A DNA stretch of 64,000 nucleotides, taken from NCBI RefSeq assembly GCF_004136315.1, contig NZ_CP029562.1, forward strand, positions 3,043,501 through 3,107,500, given 5' to 3'. Each line of letters opens with the position of its first letter. Positions within the stretch are counted from its first letter, which is position 1. Shown one piece after another: positions 18,396 to 28,096 of this stretch. Position numbers and translations under genes: made by a program. The DNA comes from Mesorhizobium sp. Pch-S (GTDB lineage: Bacteria; Pseudomonadota; Alphaproteobacteria; Rhizobiales; Rhizobiaceae). The notes beneath the pieces are model-generated. The model made no database searches. It worked only from the letters and a program-made list of their open reading frames with translations, and was not told the DNA's origin.

Positions 18396-18580
18396 GCAGC
18401 AATTCCTTCAATAGCCTGCCCGGTACTTGCAAATTCTGCTACGTTTCGGCGACTGCGCGAAACGCTTGCCGCATCCTCAAGGAGTTGGTCTTCCATGGCC
18501 TGGTCTGGTTGGCGTGCACGTGGAATCTAAGCCGAACTCCGGCAGAAACGCCACTTGGGCTCCCTGTGAAGATCTTGCGA

Positions 18581-18713
18581 GCCACACTCGGCGAACATAT
18601 GCGCGTGTTCGCAGTCAGGGCCGGTGCGCTCCAAGCATCAAGCAATGCATGTTCTATCAGCGCGACGAAGACAGGATCGGCGCCGTCAAGGCGATGTGCT
18701 GGCGAGCCTGTGA
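18581..18713 (+). pseudogene. Truncated, frameshifted arsR copy
   Basis: Bases 18581-18713 match the last 138 bp of the intact arsR (16954-17091) throughout, including an identical block GCGACGAAGACAGGATCGGC and the terminal GAGCCTGTGA. Relative to the intact gene it has lost 2, 2 and 1 bases at three places, so no open frame survives, and the first part of the gene is missing. The rest of the 358-bp gap 18396-18753 shows no feature I recognise. Confidence 0.8.
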
Positions 18714-18753
18714 AGTTGGTTGGCGCGAAGACCCGATCCGACCTTCAGGCCGT

Positions 18754-20022
18754 TCAGGTCAGCCAATCCGGGATCGCATCCAGGCCGATCAGATCTTCAT
18801 AAGTCCGGCGCGGGCGCACGACGGCGAAACGATCGCCGTCGACCAGCACCTCCGGCACCAGCAGGCGCGTGTTGTAGGTGCTGGACTGGGTCGCGCCATA
18901 GGCTCCGGCCGTACCAATCGCAATCAGGTCGCCGCTTTTTGGCTTCGGCAGGTCGCGGTCATGCCCCAGATAGTCGCCGGTTTCGCAGACCGGACCCACC
19001 ACATCGCCGCGGATGCGCGGCCCGTCGGCCGGACCCAGACGAACCGGGCGAATGTCATGGTAGGCGTCATAAAGTGTCGGGCGGATCAGGTCATTCATCG
19101 CCGCGTCGATAATGACGAAATTCTTGGCTTCGCCCTCCTTGAGGTAGATCACCTCGGCCACCAGGATGCCGGCGTTGCCGACGATCAGGCGGCCCGGCTC
19201 GAAGATCACCTTCAGCCCCAGTCCGCCGACATGCTTCTTCACGATGCCTGCATAGGCATCCGGCAATGGCGGTGGGTTGTTGTCGGTCTTGTAAGGGATG
19301 CCCAGGCCGCCGCCGAGATCGATGTGCTCGATGGCATGACCATCGGCGCGCAGCGTCATGGCGAGTTCGGCGAGCAGCCGATAGGCATCGTCGAAAGGTT
19401 GCAGTTCGGTGATCTGGCTGCCGATATGGGTATCGATGCCGATTGCCTTGATGCCCGGCAACTCGGCCATACGCTTATAGACCTCGCGGGCCCGCTGCCA
19501 GGGCACGCCGAACTTGTTTTCGGCCTTGCCGGTGGAGATCTTCTTGTGTGTCCTGGCGTCGACATCCGGATTGACGCGCAGCGACACCGGCGCTGTCTTT
19601 CCCGCCGCCACGGCGCGCGCCGACAGCAGTTCGAGCTCCGGCTCGGATTCGACATTGAAGCAGTGAATGCCGGCGGCGAGTGCAAAGTCCATCTCGCGCG
19701 CCGTCTTGCCGACGCCGGAAAAGACTATTTTTTCGGCCGGGATGCCGGCTGCGAGCGCCCGGCGCAGTTCGCCTTCCGAAACCACGTCCGCGCCGGCACC
19801 GAGCTTGGCCAGCGTGCGCAGCACGGCCTGGTTGGAATTCGCCTTCGGCGAGTAGCAGACCAGCGCGTCGAGTTCGGCGAAGGCTTCGGAGAAGACCCGG
19901 AAATGGCGCGTCAGCGTCGCCGTCGAGTAGCAGTAGAACGGAGTGCCGACGCTTGCCGCGATCGCGGGTATCGCCACGTCCTCGGCATGCAGGATGCCGT
20001 CACGGTATTCGAAATGGTTCAC
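18754..20022 (-). CDS. lysA: Diaminopimelate decarboxylase
   Basis: 422 residues. It decarboxylates meso-diaminopimelate to L-lysine, the last step of lysine synthesis. It is an alanine-racemase-fold PLP enzyme: the PLP lysine is in CYSPKANSN, with HIGSQI, GGGLGIPY, and FEPGRLIVGNAG. The second-subunit catalytic Cys is in GPVCETGDYLG. ATG 20022 (MNHFEYRDG) matches the family start. It is the last gene of an argH-lptM-lysA operon, 19 bp after the lipoprotein gene. Confidence 0.95.
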   Translation of the reverse strand: MNHFEYRDGILHAEDVAIPAIAASVGTPFYCYSTATLTRHFRVFSEAFAELDALVCYSPKANSNQAVLRTLAKLGAGADVVSEGELRRALAAGIPAEKIVFSGVGKTAREMDFALAAGIHCFNVESEPELELLSARAVAAGKTAPVSLRVNPDVDARTHKKISTGKAENKFGVPWQRAREVYKRMAELPGIKAIGIDTHIGSQITELQPFDDAYRLLAELAMTLRADGHAIEHIDLGGGLGIPYKTDNNPPPLPDAYAGIVKKHVGGLGLKVIFEPGRLIVGNAGILVAEVIYLKEGEAKNFVIIDAAMNDLIRPTLYDAYHDIRPVRLGPADGPRIRGDVVGPVCETGDYLGHDRDLPKPKSGDLIAIGTAGAYGATQSSTYNTRLLVPEVLVDGDRFAVVRPRRTYEDLIGLDAIPDWLT

Positions 20023-20041
20023 GGGAAACTCGTCCGGAAGG

Positions 20042-20251
20042 CTACTGGATCAGCTTGTCGAGAATGAACGGCTTGTCCGTTTCCGGTTTGGTCGGCTCCG
20101 GTGGCAGCGGCTCCTTGGCCTTTGCGGCATCCTTGCGAGCCTGCACGGCGGCTTCGTAAGGCGTGTCGAGCCCGGCGCGGCGTCCGCAGGCCGTCACTGC
20201 CGTTACCGCTGCTAGAACCGTCAGCGTCACCAGTATCCTGCCTGCCGTCAT
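20042..20251 (-). CDS. Small lipoprotein, LptM-like
   Basis: 69 residues with a lipoprotein signal peptide and lipobox TAVTAC (Cys at about 22), then CGRRAGLDTP and a Pro/Lys/Glu-rich tail. Small lipoproteins directly upstream of lysA with a CGxxGxL start are the LptM (formerly YifL) type, which helps LptD mature in the outer membrane. Here the tail is longer and the motif is CGRRAGL, so this is an LptM-like assignment by position and motif. It lies between argH and lysA on the same strand. Confidence 0.75.
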   Translation of the reverse strand: MTAGRILVTLTVLAAVTAVTACGRRAGLDTPYEAAVQARKDAAKAKEPLPPEPTKPETDKPFILDKLIQ

Positions 20252-20318
20252 CGTTGTTTCCGTCCGTGCGTTTCGAGCAGTCGCTTGTAGCGGAGTTTCT
20301 CGGGCATTGCATCCGGCA

Positions 20319-21719
20319 TCACGCCTTGGCGAGGCGCTTTTTCCAGTAACGGATCTGTTTGCGCACCTCCGACGGCGCGGTGCCGCCGAACGAAGTGCGG
20401 CTCCTGACCGAGTTCTGCACGGACAGGACCGTGAAGATGTCCTCGGTGATGCCGTCGTGGATCGACCGCAGGTCTTCCAGCGTCAGTTTTTCGAGGCCGA
20501 CCTTCCTGGCTTCGGCAAGCGCCACCGCGCGGCCGGTGACGTGATGTGCTTCCCGGAACGGCAGGCCGAGCGTGCGCACCAGCCAGTCGGCGAGGTCGGT
20601 GGCGGTCGAATAACCGGAGCCGGCTGCCTTTTTCATCGCCGTTACGTTGACCGTCATGTCGCCGACCATGCCGGTCATCGCGGCAAGCATCAGGTCGAGC
20701 GTCTCGGCAGCGTCGAAGACGGCTTCCTTGTCTTCCTGCATGTCCTTGGAATAGGTCAGCGGCAGACCCTTCATGACGGTGAGCAGGCCGACGAGATGGC
20801 CGTTGACACGGCCGGTCTTGGCGCGCACCAGCTCGGCCGCATCGGGGTTCTTCTTCTGCGGCATGATCGAAGAGCCGGTCGAGAAGGAATCCGACAGGCG
20901 TACGAAGCCGAACTGCGGGGTCGACCAGATGACTATTTCCTCGGCCAGCCGCGACAGATGCGTGGCCGAGATCGCCGCCACCGACAGGAATTCCAGCGCG
21001 TAGTCGCGGTCGGAGACGCTGTCGAGCGAATTGCGGGTCGGTTCGCGGAAGCCAAGAGCCTTGGCCGTCTTGTGGCGGTCGATCGGGAAGCCGGTGCCGG
21101 CCAGGGCGGCCGCGCCCAGCGGGCTTTCGTCCATGCGCTCGATAGCGTCGCGCACGCGCGACAGGTCGCGCGCGAACATTTCGACGTAGGCCAGGCAGTG
21201 ATGGCCAAAGGTCACCGGCTGCGCGGTCTGCAGATGGGTGAAGCCAGGCATGACGGTGGCGGCATGTTCCTCGGCCCGCACCAGGAAGGCGGCGATCAGT
21301 CCCTTCAGGGCTTCCGCCACGCGATGAAACTCGTCCTTCACCCAGAGCCGGAAATCGAGCGCGACCTGGTCGTTGCGCGAACGCGCGGTGTGCAGTCGGC
21401 CGGCTGCAGGTCCGATCAGCTCGGCAAGACGCGCTTCGACATTCATGTGGATGTCTTCCAGCCGGGTCGAGAACTCGAAGTGGCCGGATTCGATCTCTTT
21501 CAAAATCGTGTTCAGGCCGTGAGCGATCTTCTGTTGATCGTCCGTCGAAATAATGCCTGTTTCGGCCAGCATCTCACTGTGGGCGAGCGAACCGCGGATG
21601 TCCTGTCCGTAAAGTTTGCGGTCGAACGAGATGGATGCGTTGATCGCTTCCATGATCGCGGCCGGGCCCGAGGCAAATCGTCCGCCCCACATCTGGTTGC
21701 TGGCCTTCTTGTCGCTCAT
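20319..21719 (-). CDS. argH: Argininosuccinate lyase
   Basis: 466 residues from ATG 21719 ([15 protein letters not shown]), the correct family start; the open frame continues upstream through tlpA antisense sequence and is not coding there. It splits argininosuccinate into arginine and fumarate. The fumarase-superfamily signature [12 protein letters not shown] is intact, as are [16 protein letters not shown] and the [12 protein letters not shown] loop. It leads an operon with the LptM-like gene and lysA. Its start is only 34 bp from the divergent tlpA start. Confidence 0.96.
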   Translation of the reverse strand: MSDKKASNQMWGGRFASGPAAIMEAINASISFDRKLYGQDIRGSLAHSEMLAETGIISTDDQQKIAHGLNTILKEIESGHFEFSTRLEDIHMNVEARLAELIGPAAGRLHTARSRNDQVALDFRLWVKDEFHRVAEALKGLIAAFLVRAEEHAATVMPGFTHLQTAQPVTFGHHCLAYVEMFARDLSRVRDAIERMDESPLGAAALAGTGFPIDRHKTAKALGFREPTRNSLDSVSDRDYALEFLSVAAISATHLSRLAEEIVIWSTPQFGFVRLSDSFSTGSSIMPQKKNPDAAELVRAKTGRVNGHLVGLLTVMKGLPLTYSKDMQEDKEAVFDAAETLDLMLAAMTGMVGDMTVNVTAMKKAAGSGYSTATDLADWLVRTLGLPFREAHHVTGRAVALAEARKVGLEKLTLEDLRSIHDGITEDIFTVLSVQNSVRSRTSFGGTAPSEVRKQIRYWKKRLAKA

Positions 21720-21753
21720 CGCTATAACCCGTTTCCCGGAGACATCTTTAGAC

Positions 21754-22437
21754 ATGGCAGACGGCAAGAAACTCTTTCCCGCCCCACGGCTGATCCTGGC
21801 CGCAATCATCGCCGGCGTGCTGGCCGGTGCGGTCGCGGTATATGTCAGGCAGAGCGGGTCTGGCAACAATGAGCCGGGTTCGGCTGCAACGGCTTCTGCC
21901 GGCCAGGATGACACGGTCTGCACCGCCAAGGCCGACCGCGCCAAGAAGGTGGCTGCCGCGGCGACCGGCCAGGTCGCGGCCCTTCTGCCGGCCGATCCGC
22001 CGCAGTCCCTGAAGACACTCGCCTTCAACGGCCCTGACGGCAAGCCGATGACGCTGGCCGACCGCGCCGGTAAGACCGTGCTGGTCAATCTCTGGGCAAC
22101 CTGGTGTGCGCCATGCCGTGCAGAGATGCCGGCGCTCGATGCGCTGCAGAAAGAAAAGGGCTCGGACAGGTTCGAGGTGATGACGGTCAATGTCGACACC
22201 GGTGATGATGCCAAGCCAAAGGCTTTCCTCGACGAGATCGGCGTGAAGTCGCTCGCGCATTACCGCGACGCCTCGATGGACGTGTTCAATGACCTGAAGA
22301 AACGCGGGCTGGCGCTCGGCCTGCCGGTTACGCTTCTGGTCGATGGCGAGGGCTGCCTGATCGGCCACATGAACGGTCCGGCCGAATGGGCGGGCGACGA
22401 TGCCAAGCGGCTGATGGACGCAGCGCTGGCTAATTAA
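21754..22437 (+). CDS. tlpA: Thiol:disulfide interchange protein TlpA
   Basis: 227 residues. A membrane anchor at about 12-31 is followed by a periplasmic thioredoxin domain with active site WCAPC (Cys118, Cys121). In Bradyrhizobium, TlpA is the periplasmic reductant for cytochrome oxidase assembly (CuA site). An extra Cys at 56 (DDTVCTAK) precedes the thioredoxin fold, and another is at [11 protein letters not shown] 21754 follows an upstream start region shared with argH, the usual tlpA-argH divergent arrangement in rhizobia. Confidence 0.92.
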   Translation: MADGKKLFPAPRLILAAIIAGVLAGAVAVYVRQSGSGNNEPGSAATASAGQDDTVCTAKADRAKKVAAAATGQVAALLPADPPQSLKTLAFNGPDGKPMTLADRAGKTVLVNLWATWCAPCRAEMPALDALQKEKGSDRFEVMTVNVDTGDDAKPKAFLDEIGVKSLAHYRDASMDVFNDLKKRGLALGLPVTLLVDGEGCLIGHMNGPAEWAGDDAKRLMDAALAN

Positions 22438-22672
22438 GCGCCCGATCCCGAGCGAACCGGCGGCAAGCGAGCAGGCCCGACATTTCGGATATCGGCCAAA
22501 AGCCGGCATGCGTGATGTCGGCTAAGGAATTTCTTGCAATTCGAAAGCCAGTCGCAAGCCAAACGCTACTACGATAGTCGCACTCGAAACAAAAACGTTG
22601 TCGGCTCATCGTATTCGACCCATACTCCTGTCTGCGGACGTTTGCGTTCGCCAATGGATAAGGGAGAGAGAC

Positions 22673-23986
22673 ATGACGTTTCGCGGTCTTGCGGCCGGGG
22701 TCGCCGCCACATTCGTCCTTGGCACCACCACAAGCTCGGCCTTTGCCGTCACGCAGATCAGCTGGTGGCATGCCATGACTGGCGCCAACGCCGAAGTCGT
22801 CGACAAGATCGCCAAGGACTTCAACGCTAGCCAGAAGGACTACGAGATCGTCCCGGTGTTCAAGGGCACCTATCCGGAAGCGCTGAATGCCGGCATTGCA
22901 GCTTTCCGCGCCAAGCAGGCTCCCGATATCCTGCAGGTGTTCGATGTCGGCACGGGCGTGATGATGGCCGCCGAAGGCGCGGTAAAGCCGGTCGCGGACG
23001 TGCTGACTGAGTCAGGCGCGCAATTCGACAAGGCCCAGTATCTGCCCGGCATCGTTGCCTACTATTCGAAGCCGGATGGCACCATGCTGTCTTTCCCCTA
23101 CAATTCCTCCTCGCCGATCCTTTATTACAACAAGGATATTTTCCAGAAGGCGGGGCTGGACGTGAGCAAGCCGCCGAAAACCTGGAACGAGGTCTGGGAA
23201 GCCGCCAAGAAGATCAAGTCGAGCGGTGCCGCCGCATGCGGCTACACTTCGACCTGGCTGACCTGGATCCATACCGAGAATTTCGCGGCCTGGAACAATG
23301 TCTCGTGGGCGACGCAGCAGAATGGCCTCGCGGGCGGCGACGTCGAACTGAAGATCAACGCGCCGATCTATGTCAACCATTTCCAGGCGCTGGCTGATCT
23401 TGCCAAGGACGGCACCTTCAAATATGGGGGCCGCACCTCGGAAGCCAAGCAGCTCTTCCTTGCCGGCGAGTGCGGTATTCTCACCGAATCCTCCGGTGGC
23501 CTCGGCGACATCGTCAAATCGGGCATGAACTATGGCATCGGCCAGTTGCCTTATGACAGCGATGCACCGGGCGCACCGCAGAACACAACACCGGGCGGCG
23601 CAAGCCTGTGGGTCTTCGGCGGCAAGTCCGAGGAACAGTACAAGGGCGTGGCTGCCTTCTTCACCTATCTGTCGAAGACGGAAGTGCAGGAGTTCCTGCA
23701 CCAGAAGTCCGGTTATCTGCCGGTAACGCTGGCTGCCTATGAGGCGACCAAGAAGTCAGGCTTCTACGAGAAGAACCCCGGCCGCGAAACGCCGATCCTG
23801 CAGATGATGGGCAAGGAGCCGACCGACAATTCCAAGGGTGTCCGCCTGCCCAACCTGCCGCAGGTCCGCGATATCCAGAACGAGGAATATGAGAAGATGC
23901 TTGCCGGTCAGCAGACTGCTCAGCAGGCGCTCGACAATGCGGTCTCGCGCGGCAATGCCGCCATCAAGGAAGCGCTCGGGAACTGA
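22673..23986 (+). CDS. ugpB: sn-Glycerol-3-phosphate ABC transporter, substrate-binding protein UgpB
   Basis: 437 residues, the UgpB length. The signal peptide ends at about residue 25 (SSAFA). The mature protein begins VTQISWWHAMTGANAE and contains the UgpB-typical EALNAGIAAFRAKQAPDILQVFDVG (two pieces) and FPYNSSSPILYYNKD. It binds glycerol-3-phosphate or glycerophosphodiesters in the periplasm. ATG 22673 has AAGGGAGAGAG upstream. It heads the ugpBAEC operon. I see no convincing Pho box in the 235 bp before it. Confidence 0.92.
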   Translation: MTFRGLAAGVAATFVLGTTTSSAFAVTQISWWHAMTGANAEVVDKIAKDFNASQKDYEIVPVFKGTYPEALNAGIAAFRAKQAPDILQVFDVGTGVMMAAEGAVKPVADVLTESGAQFDKAQYLPGIVAYYSKPDGTMLSFPYNSSSPILYYNKDIFQKAGLDVSKPPKTWNEVWEAAKKIKSSGAAACGYTSTWLTWIHTENFAAWNNVSWATQQNGLAGGDVELKINAPIYVNHFQALADLAKDGTFKYGGRTSEAKQLFLAGECGILTESSGGLGDIVKSGMNYGIGQLPYDSDAPGAPQNTTPGGASLWVFGGKSEEQYKGVAAFFTYLSKTEVQEFLHQKSGYLPVTLAAYEATKKSGFYEKNPGRETPILQMMGKEPTDNSKGVRLPNLPQVRDIQNEEYEKMLAGQQTAQQALDNAVSRGNAAIKEALGN

Positions 23987-24095
23987 CACGCTTGCAGCGC
24001 CCAGTCCTTCGTTCGCTGATCTCCACCGGCTCGCTTCTCCACCGCGCTTCCTGGCCGGCGGAGATACACGGGGCTTTTGAAGCGCGGGGTGGCGC

Positions 24096-24980
24096 ATGAC
24101 CCCCCGCGTCGTCTTTCCCAACAGGGTGCTGCCTTACCTTCTGGTGGCACCGCAGCTCGCGATCACGCTGGTGTTCTTCTATTGGCCGGCGGCGCAGGCG
24201 CTCTACCAGTCGATGCTGAAGGAAGATCCTTTCGGTCTGAAATCGAAATTCGTCTGGTTCGACAATTTCAAGAAGGTGCTGGCTGACCCGAACTATCTGC
24301 ATTCCATCAAGGTCACCGTGGTCTTTTCGGTGGCCACGGCCGCGGTAGCCATGATCGCTGCTCTCCTTTTGGCGGTCATGGCTGAAAAGGTGGTGCGCAG
24401 CAAAGGTCTCTACCGCACGCTTCTGATCTGGCCCTACGCCGTGGCGCCTGCCATCGCCGGCATGCTGTTTCTTTTCCTGTTCAATCCGTCGATCGGTTCG
24501 CTGGCGATCCTGCTGCGCAAGATCGGCATTGCCTGGGACCCGGTGCTCAACGGCACCGATGCGATGATCCTGCTGGTGGCCGCCGCTGCCTGGAAACAGA
24601 TCAGCTACAACTTCCTGTTCTTCGTCGCTGGGCTGCAGGCGATCCCCAAAACGTTGATCGAAGCCGCCGCGATCGACGGCGCAAGAGAGACGAAACGCTT
24701 CTGGACGATCGTTTTCCCGCTGCTTGCGCCGACCACTTTCTTCCTGCTGGTCATCAACACGACCTATGCCTTCTTCGACACGTTCGGCATCGTGCATGCC
24801 GTCACCGGCGGCGGGCCGGGCAAGGCGACGGAGACGCTGGTCTACAAGGTCTACAATGACGGCTTTGTAAACCTGCTCCTCGGCTCCTCCGCGGCACAGT
24901 CGGTCATCCTGATGATCATCGTCATTGCACTTACCGCCATCCAGTTCCGCTATGTGGAAAGGAAGGTGCATTATGGCTGA
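24096..24980 (+). CDS. ugpA: sn-Glycerol-3-phosphate ABC permease UgpA
   Basis: 294 residues with six membrane segments. The binding-protein-dependent permease motif is [20 protein letters not shown] (about 189-208), which couples to the UgpC ATPase. N-terminal [14 protein letters not shown] is typical of UgpA. Its stop overlaps ugpE by 8 bp. The 109-bp gap after ugpB is larger than the other gaps in the operon. Confidence 0.92.
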   Translation: MTPRVVFPNRVLPYLLVAPQLAITLVFFYWPAAQALYQSMLKEDPFGLKSKFVWFDNFKKVLADPNYLHSIKVTVVFSVATAAVAMIAALLLAVMAEKVVRSKGLYRTLLIWPYAVAPAIAGMLFLFLFNPSIGSLAILLRKIGIAWDPVLNGTDAMILLVAAAAWKQISYNFLFFVAGLQAIPKTLIEAAAIDGARETKRFWTIVFPLLAPTTFFLLVINTTYAFFDTFGIVHAVTGGGPGKATETLVYKVYNDGFVNLLLGSSAAQSVILMIIVIALTAIQFRYVERKVHYG

Positions 24981-25863
24981 GCCGAAGGTGCCCGTCAGCG
25001 GGCATGACAAGCTGATGATCGGCCAGTCGGCGCGTGGCATCTATGTCGCCCACGCCATCCTGATCCTCGGCCTGGTGATCGTCGCCTTCCCGATCTACTA
25101 CACCTTCGTCGCGTCCACGCAGACATTGCAGACGATCCTGAGGCCGCCGCTGCCGCTCGTGCCCGGCGGCGAATTCTGGAACAACTACAGTGAAGCGCTT
25201 TTCGGCGGCGCCGGGCGCCTGGGGGGTGTGGGCGCCGGTACCCTGCTGTGGAACACAACGGTGATGGCGCTGGGCATCGCGGTCGGCAAGATCGTGATCT
25301 CGATCCTGTCCGCTTACGCCATCGTGTTCTTCCGGTTTCCGTTCCGGATGGCGATCTTCTGGCTGATCTTCATCACGCTGATGCTGCCAGTCGAGGTCCG
25401 CATCCTGCCGACCTACAAGGTCATGGTCGACCTCGGCCTGATCGACACCTATGCCGGCTTGATCATTCCGCTGATCGCTTCAGCAACGGCAACGCTGCTG
25501 TTCCGTCAGTTCTTCATGACCATTCCGGGCGAACTGGTCGAGGCCGCGCGGGTCGATGGCGCCGGCCCCTGGCGTTTCTTCTTCGATATCCTCTTGCCGC
25601 TGTCGCGCACCAACATAGCGGCGCTGTTCGTCATCCTCTTCATCTACGGCTGGACGCAGTATCTGTGGCCGCTGCTGGTCACCAACCGCAATGACATGAC
25701 CACCATCGTCATTGCGCTGAAGAAGATGGTGTCCTTTGCCGACGCCGATACGCAATGGCATCTGGTGATGGTGACGGCGATCCTTGCCATCGTGCCGCCG
25801 ATCCTGGTCGTCGTGCTGATGCAGCGCTGGTTCGTGCGCGGTCTCGTCGATACGGAGAAATGA
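24973..25863 (+). CDS. ugpE: sn-Glycerol-3-phosphate ABC permease UgpE
   Basis: 296 residues with six membrane segments and the EAA loop [20 protein letters not shown] (broken by family as [14 protein letters not shown]). It pairs with UgpA to form the channel. ATG 24973 lies inside the ugpA 3' end (GTGCATTATGGCTGA), indicating coupled translation. The start at 24925 in the same frame is within ugpA and lacks family similarity. Confidence 0.92.
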   Translation: MAEPKVPVSGHDKLMIGQSARGIYVAHAILILGLVIVAFPIYYTFVASTQTLQTILRPPLPLVPGGEFWNNYSEALFGGAGRLGGVGAGTLLWNTTVMALGIAVGKIVISILSAYAIVFFRFPFRMAIFWLIFITLMLPVEVRILPTYKVMVDLGLIDTYAGLIIPLIASATATLLFRQFFMTIPGELVEAARVDGAGPWRFFFDILLPLSRTNIAALFVILFIYGWTQYLWPLLVTNRNDMTTIVIALKKMVSFADADTQWHLVMVTAILAIVPPILVVVLMQRWFVRGLVDTEK

Positions 25864-25869
25864 GAATAG

Positions 25870-26949
25870 ATGGCGACAGTTGACCTGAAGGACGTGCGCA
25901 AGGTCTACCCCGGCGGGGTGGAGGCGGTGAAAGGCGTGTCGATCGCCATACCCGACAAGGAGCTTTGCGTGCTGGTCGGCCCATCCGGCTGCGGCAAGTC
26001 CACGCTGCTGCGCATGATCGCCGGCCTGGAGACCATCTCGTCAGGCACCTGCGCCATCGACGGCAAGGTGGTCAATGCCGTCGGGCCGACCGAGCGCGAC
26101 ATCGCCATGGTGTTCCAGAACTATGCGCTCTATCCGCACATGAAGGTCTACGACAACATGGCCTACGGCCTGCGCAACCGCGGTACGCCGAAGGACGAGA
26201 TCGATTCGCGCGTGCGCTCGACCGCCAAAGTGCTGGAATTGTCGCATCTGCTCGACAGGCGGCCACGCGAGCTTTCCGGGGGCCAGCGCCAGCGCGTCGC
26301 CATGGGGCGCGCCATCGTGCGCAATCCGAAAGTGTTCCTGTTCGACGAGCCGCTTTCCAATCTGGACGCCAAGCTGCGCGGGCAGATGCGCGTGGAGATC
26401 AAGAACCTGCAGCGCTCGCTGGGCGTCACCTCGGTCTATGTCACGCATGACCAGCTGGAGGCGATGACACTGGCCGATATCCTTGTGGTGATGAATGCCG
26501 GGCTTGTCGAACAGATGGGTGCTCCCCTCGACATCTACGAGAAACCGGCCTCGACCTTCGTCGCTTCCTTCATCGGCGCGCCGCCGATGAACCTGCTCGC
26601 CGTATCGGCCAAGCCCGACAGCCCGGCCGATACGCCGGAGAAGTTCTTCGCCAATGGCGCAGGACTGGGGGTGACAGCGCCGGCGCATGCTGCGACGCTT
26701 GGTTTTCGCCCGGAAGATGCCGATGTCCTCGGGGAAGGAACGAAGCCGTCCGGTTCCCTCAAACTGTCAGCCATCGTCGAAGCGGTCGAGCCGGTGGGTG
26801 CCGAAAGCTTCCTTTATTGCGCCGCCGCCGGTGGCCGTATCGTCGTCAGGGTAGCGGGTCGTGCCGCCGCCAGGCCGGGTGACGGCCTCGAAGTCCTGGT
26901 TCCGGCCAGTAAGCTGCATTGGTTCGATGGCGCAGGGAAGCGAGTCTAG
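25870..26949 (+). CDS. ugpC: sn-Glycerol-3-phosphate ABC ATPase UgpC
   Basis: 359 residues of the MalK/UgpC type. Walker [10 protein letters not shown] (about 37-45), signature ELSGGQRQR, Walker [17 protein letters not shown], then a C-terminal regulatory OB domain (about 240-359, with [11 protein letters not shown]). It begins 6 bp after ugpE. Its TAG stop lies at the edge of a dispersed repeat (26946-26981). Confidence 0.93.
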   Translation: MATVDLKDVRKVYPGGVEAVKGVSIAIPDKELCVLVGPSGCGKSTLLRMIAGLETISSGTCAIDGKVVNAVGPTERDIAMVFQNYALYPHMKVYDNMAYGLRNRGTPKDEIDSRVRSTAKVLELSHLLDRRPRELSGGQRQRVAMGRAIVRNPKVFLFDEPLSNLDAKLRGQMRVEIKNLQRSLGVTSVYVTHDQLEAMTLADILVVMNAGLVEQMGAPLDIYEKPASTFVASFIGAPPMNLLAVSAKPDSPADTPEKFFANGAGLGVTAPAHAATLGFRPEDADVLGEGTKPSGSLKLSAIVEAVEPVGAESFLYCAAAGGRIVVRVAGRAAARPGDGLEVLVPASKLHWFDGAGKRV

Positions 26950-26981
26950 AGCGTCTCCGTGAGAGACGGAAGCGCTCCAGG
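26946..26981. repeat. Short family 2 hairpin repeat between convergent operons
   Basis: CTAGAGCGTCTCCGT, loop GAG, then AGACGGAAGCGCTCCAG. It is the first hairpin of the family 2 element seen at 200-300 and 51643-51745. Its CTAG provides the TAG stop of ugpC. It separates the convergent ugp and fbp operons and may terminate transcription. Confidence 0.6.
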
Positions 26982-27010
26982 GCTGGACAAGGGGCCTGGG
27001 TGAGCCGTTG

Positions 27011-28096
27011 TCAGCTGAACACGTGCGCCTTGCCGACGACGCTGATGCGCACGAGGTCCCCGACCGAGGGTGCATCGACGCCGGGCTTCTTCAGGATCAG
27101 CGGCGTCGAACCGATGGCGGCTGCTTCGGGCGGATCGGGACTGTTGAGCAGTTTGATGGCGACAGCGCATGCCGCGCCGCCGAATTCGGATTCGGTGACT
27201 TCACCGAAGAGTACGCCAGGCTTCGCAACAGCAAGTTCCGCGCGCGTCGCTGCGGCAAGCAGAACCTGCTCGGGCCGCAGCATGATGCGGGCGACCTCGC
27301 GCCGTTCCCGGCCGTCGACGGCAATGCGGCCGAGCGTGGATTCGGCATAACCGTTGGCGATCTTTGCCGACAGAACGATGGCGTCGCCGAGGAATTCGGC
27401 GATCATGCGGTCCTTGGGCCTGAGATAGAGGTCCCGGGGCGTGCCGATCTGCGAGAACCGGCCCTCGCGCATGACGGCGACCTGGTCGGCGAAAGAGAGT
27501 GCTTCGGCCTGGTCGTGTGTGACCAGGATGGTGGTGATGCCGGCGCTTTCCAGCATTTCAGCCACCGCCTTGCGCATGGAGGCGCGCAGGCCGGTGTCCA
27601 GCGCCGAAAAAGGCTCGTCGAGCAGCATCAGGCGCGGCTTCATCGCCATAGCGCGAGCCAGCGCCACGCGCTGCTGTTGGCCGCCCGAAAGCTGATGCGG
27701 CCGACGGGTGAGAACGCTTTTGTCCAGGCCGACGATGTAAGCCAGCTCAGCAATGCGTTCGTCGCGCCGGGGTTCCTTGCGGTCGAGGCCGAAGCCGATA
27801 TTGCCGGCGATGGTCAGATGCGGGAACAGGGCGCCATCCTGCGCCACCAGGCCGATCCCGCGCAGGTGTGCGGGCACGCTGGTGCCGCCATTGGCGAGCA
27901 GCTTGCCGTCGAGCGTGATGTGGCCGCCGTCCGGCGCCTCGAAGCCGGCGATGAGGCGCAGCAACGTGGTCTTGCCGCAGCCGGAAGGACCGACGATGGC
28001 GGTGCGGCTGCCGGCTGCGACGGCAAGATCGATGCCGGCAACGGCAGCAACCGGGCCGTAGTTCTTCGACAGTGAGGCGATTTCCAGGAAACTCAT
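27011..28096 (-). CDS. fbpC: Ferric iron ABC transporter ATP-binding protein (FbpC-like)
   Basis: 361 residues. Walker [10 protein letters not shown], signature LSGGQQQR and Walker [16 protein letters not shown] are intact. A C-terminal TOBE-like region (about 280-361) follows. I start at ATG 28096 ([14 protein letters not shown]), which overlaps the stop of the permease gene as ATGA; the frame extends upstream only through the permease. FbpC energizes Fe(III) uptake by FbpA-FbpB. Related ATPases serve spermidine and thiamine, but the cognate binding protein here is FbpA-like. Confidence 0.88.
   Translation of the reverse strand: MSFLEIASLSKNYGPVAAVAGIDLAVAAGSRTAIVGPSGCGKTTLLRLIAGFEAPDGGHITLDGKLLANGGTSVPAHLRGIGLVAQDGALFPHLTIAGNIGFGLDRKEPRRDERIAELAYIVGLDKSVLTRRPHQLSGGQQQRVALARAMAMKPRLMLLDEPFSALDTGLRASMRKAVAEMLESAGITTILVTHDQAEALSFADQVAVMREGRFSQIGTPRDLYLRPKDRMIAEFLGDAIVLSAKIANGYAESTLGRIAVDGRERREVARIMLRPEQVLLAAATRAELAVAKPGVLFGEVTESEFGGAACAVAIKLLNSPDPPEAAAIGSTPLILKKPGVDAPSVGDLVRISVVGKAHVFS

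Noticed and set aside
21720..22214. N-terminal extension of ArgH
   Set aside because: The extension is antisense to tlpA; the family start [15 protein letters not shown] is at 21719.
22438..22672. Pho box before ugpB
   Set aside because: ugp operons are often PhoB-controlled, but I find no paired CTGTCAT-like direct repeats here.
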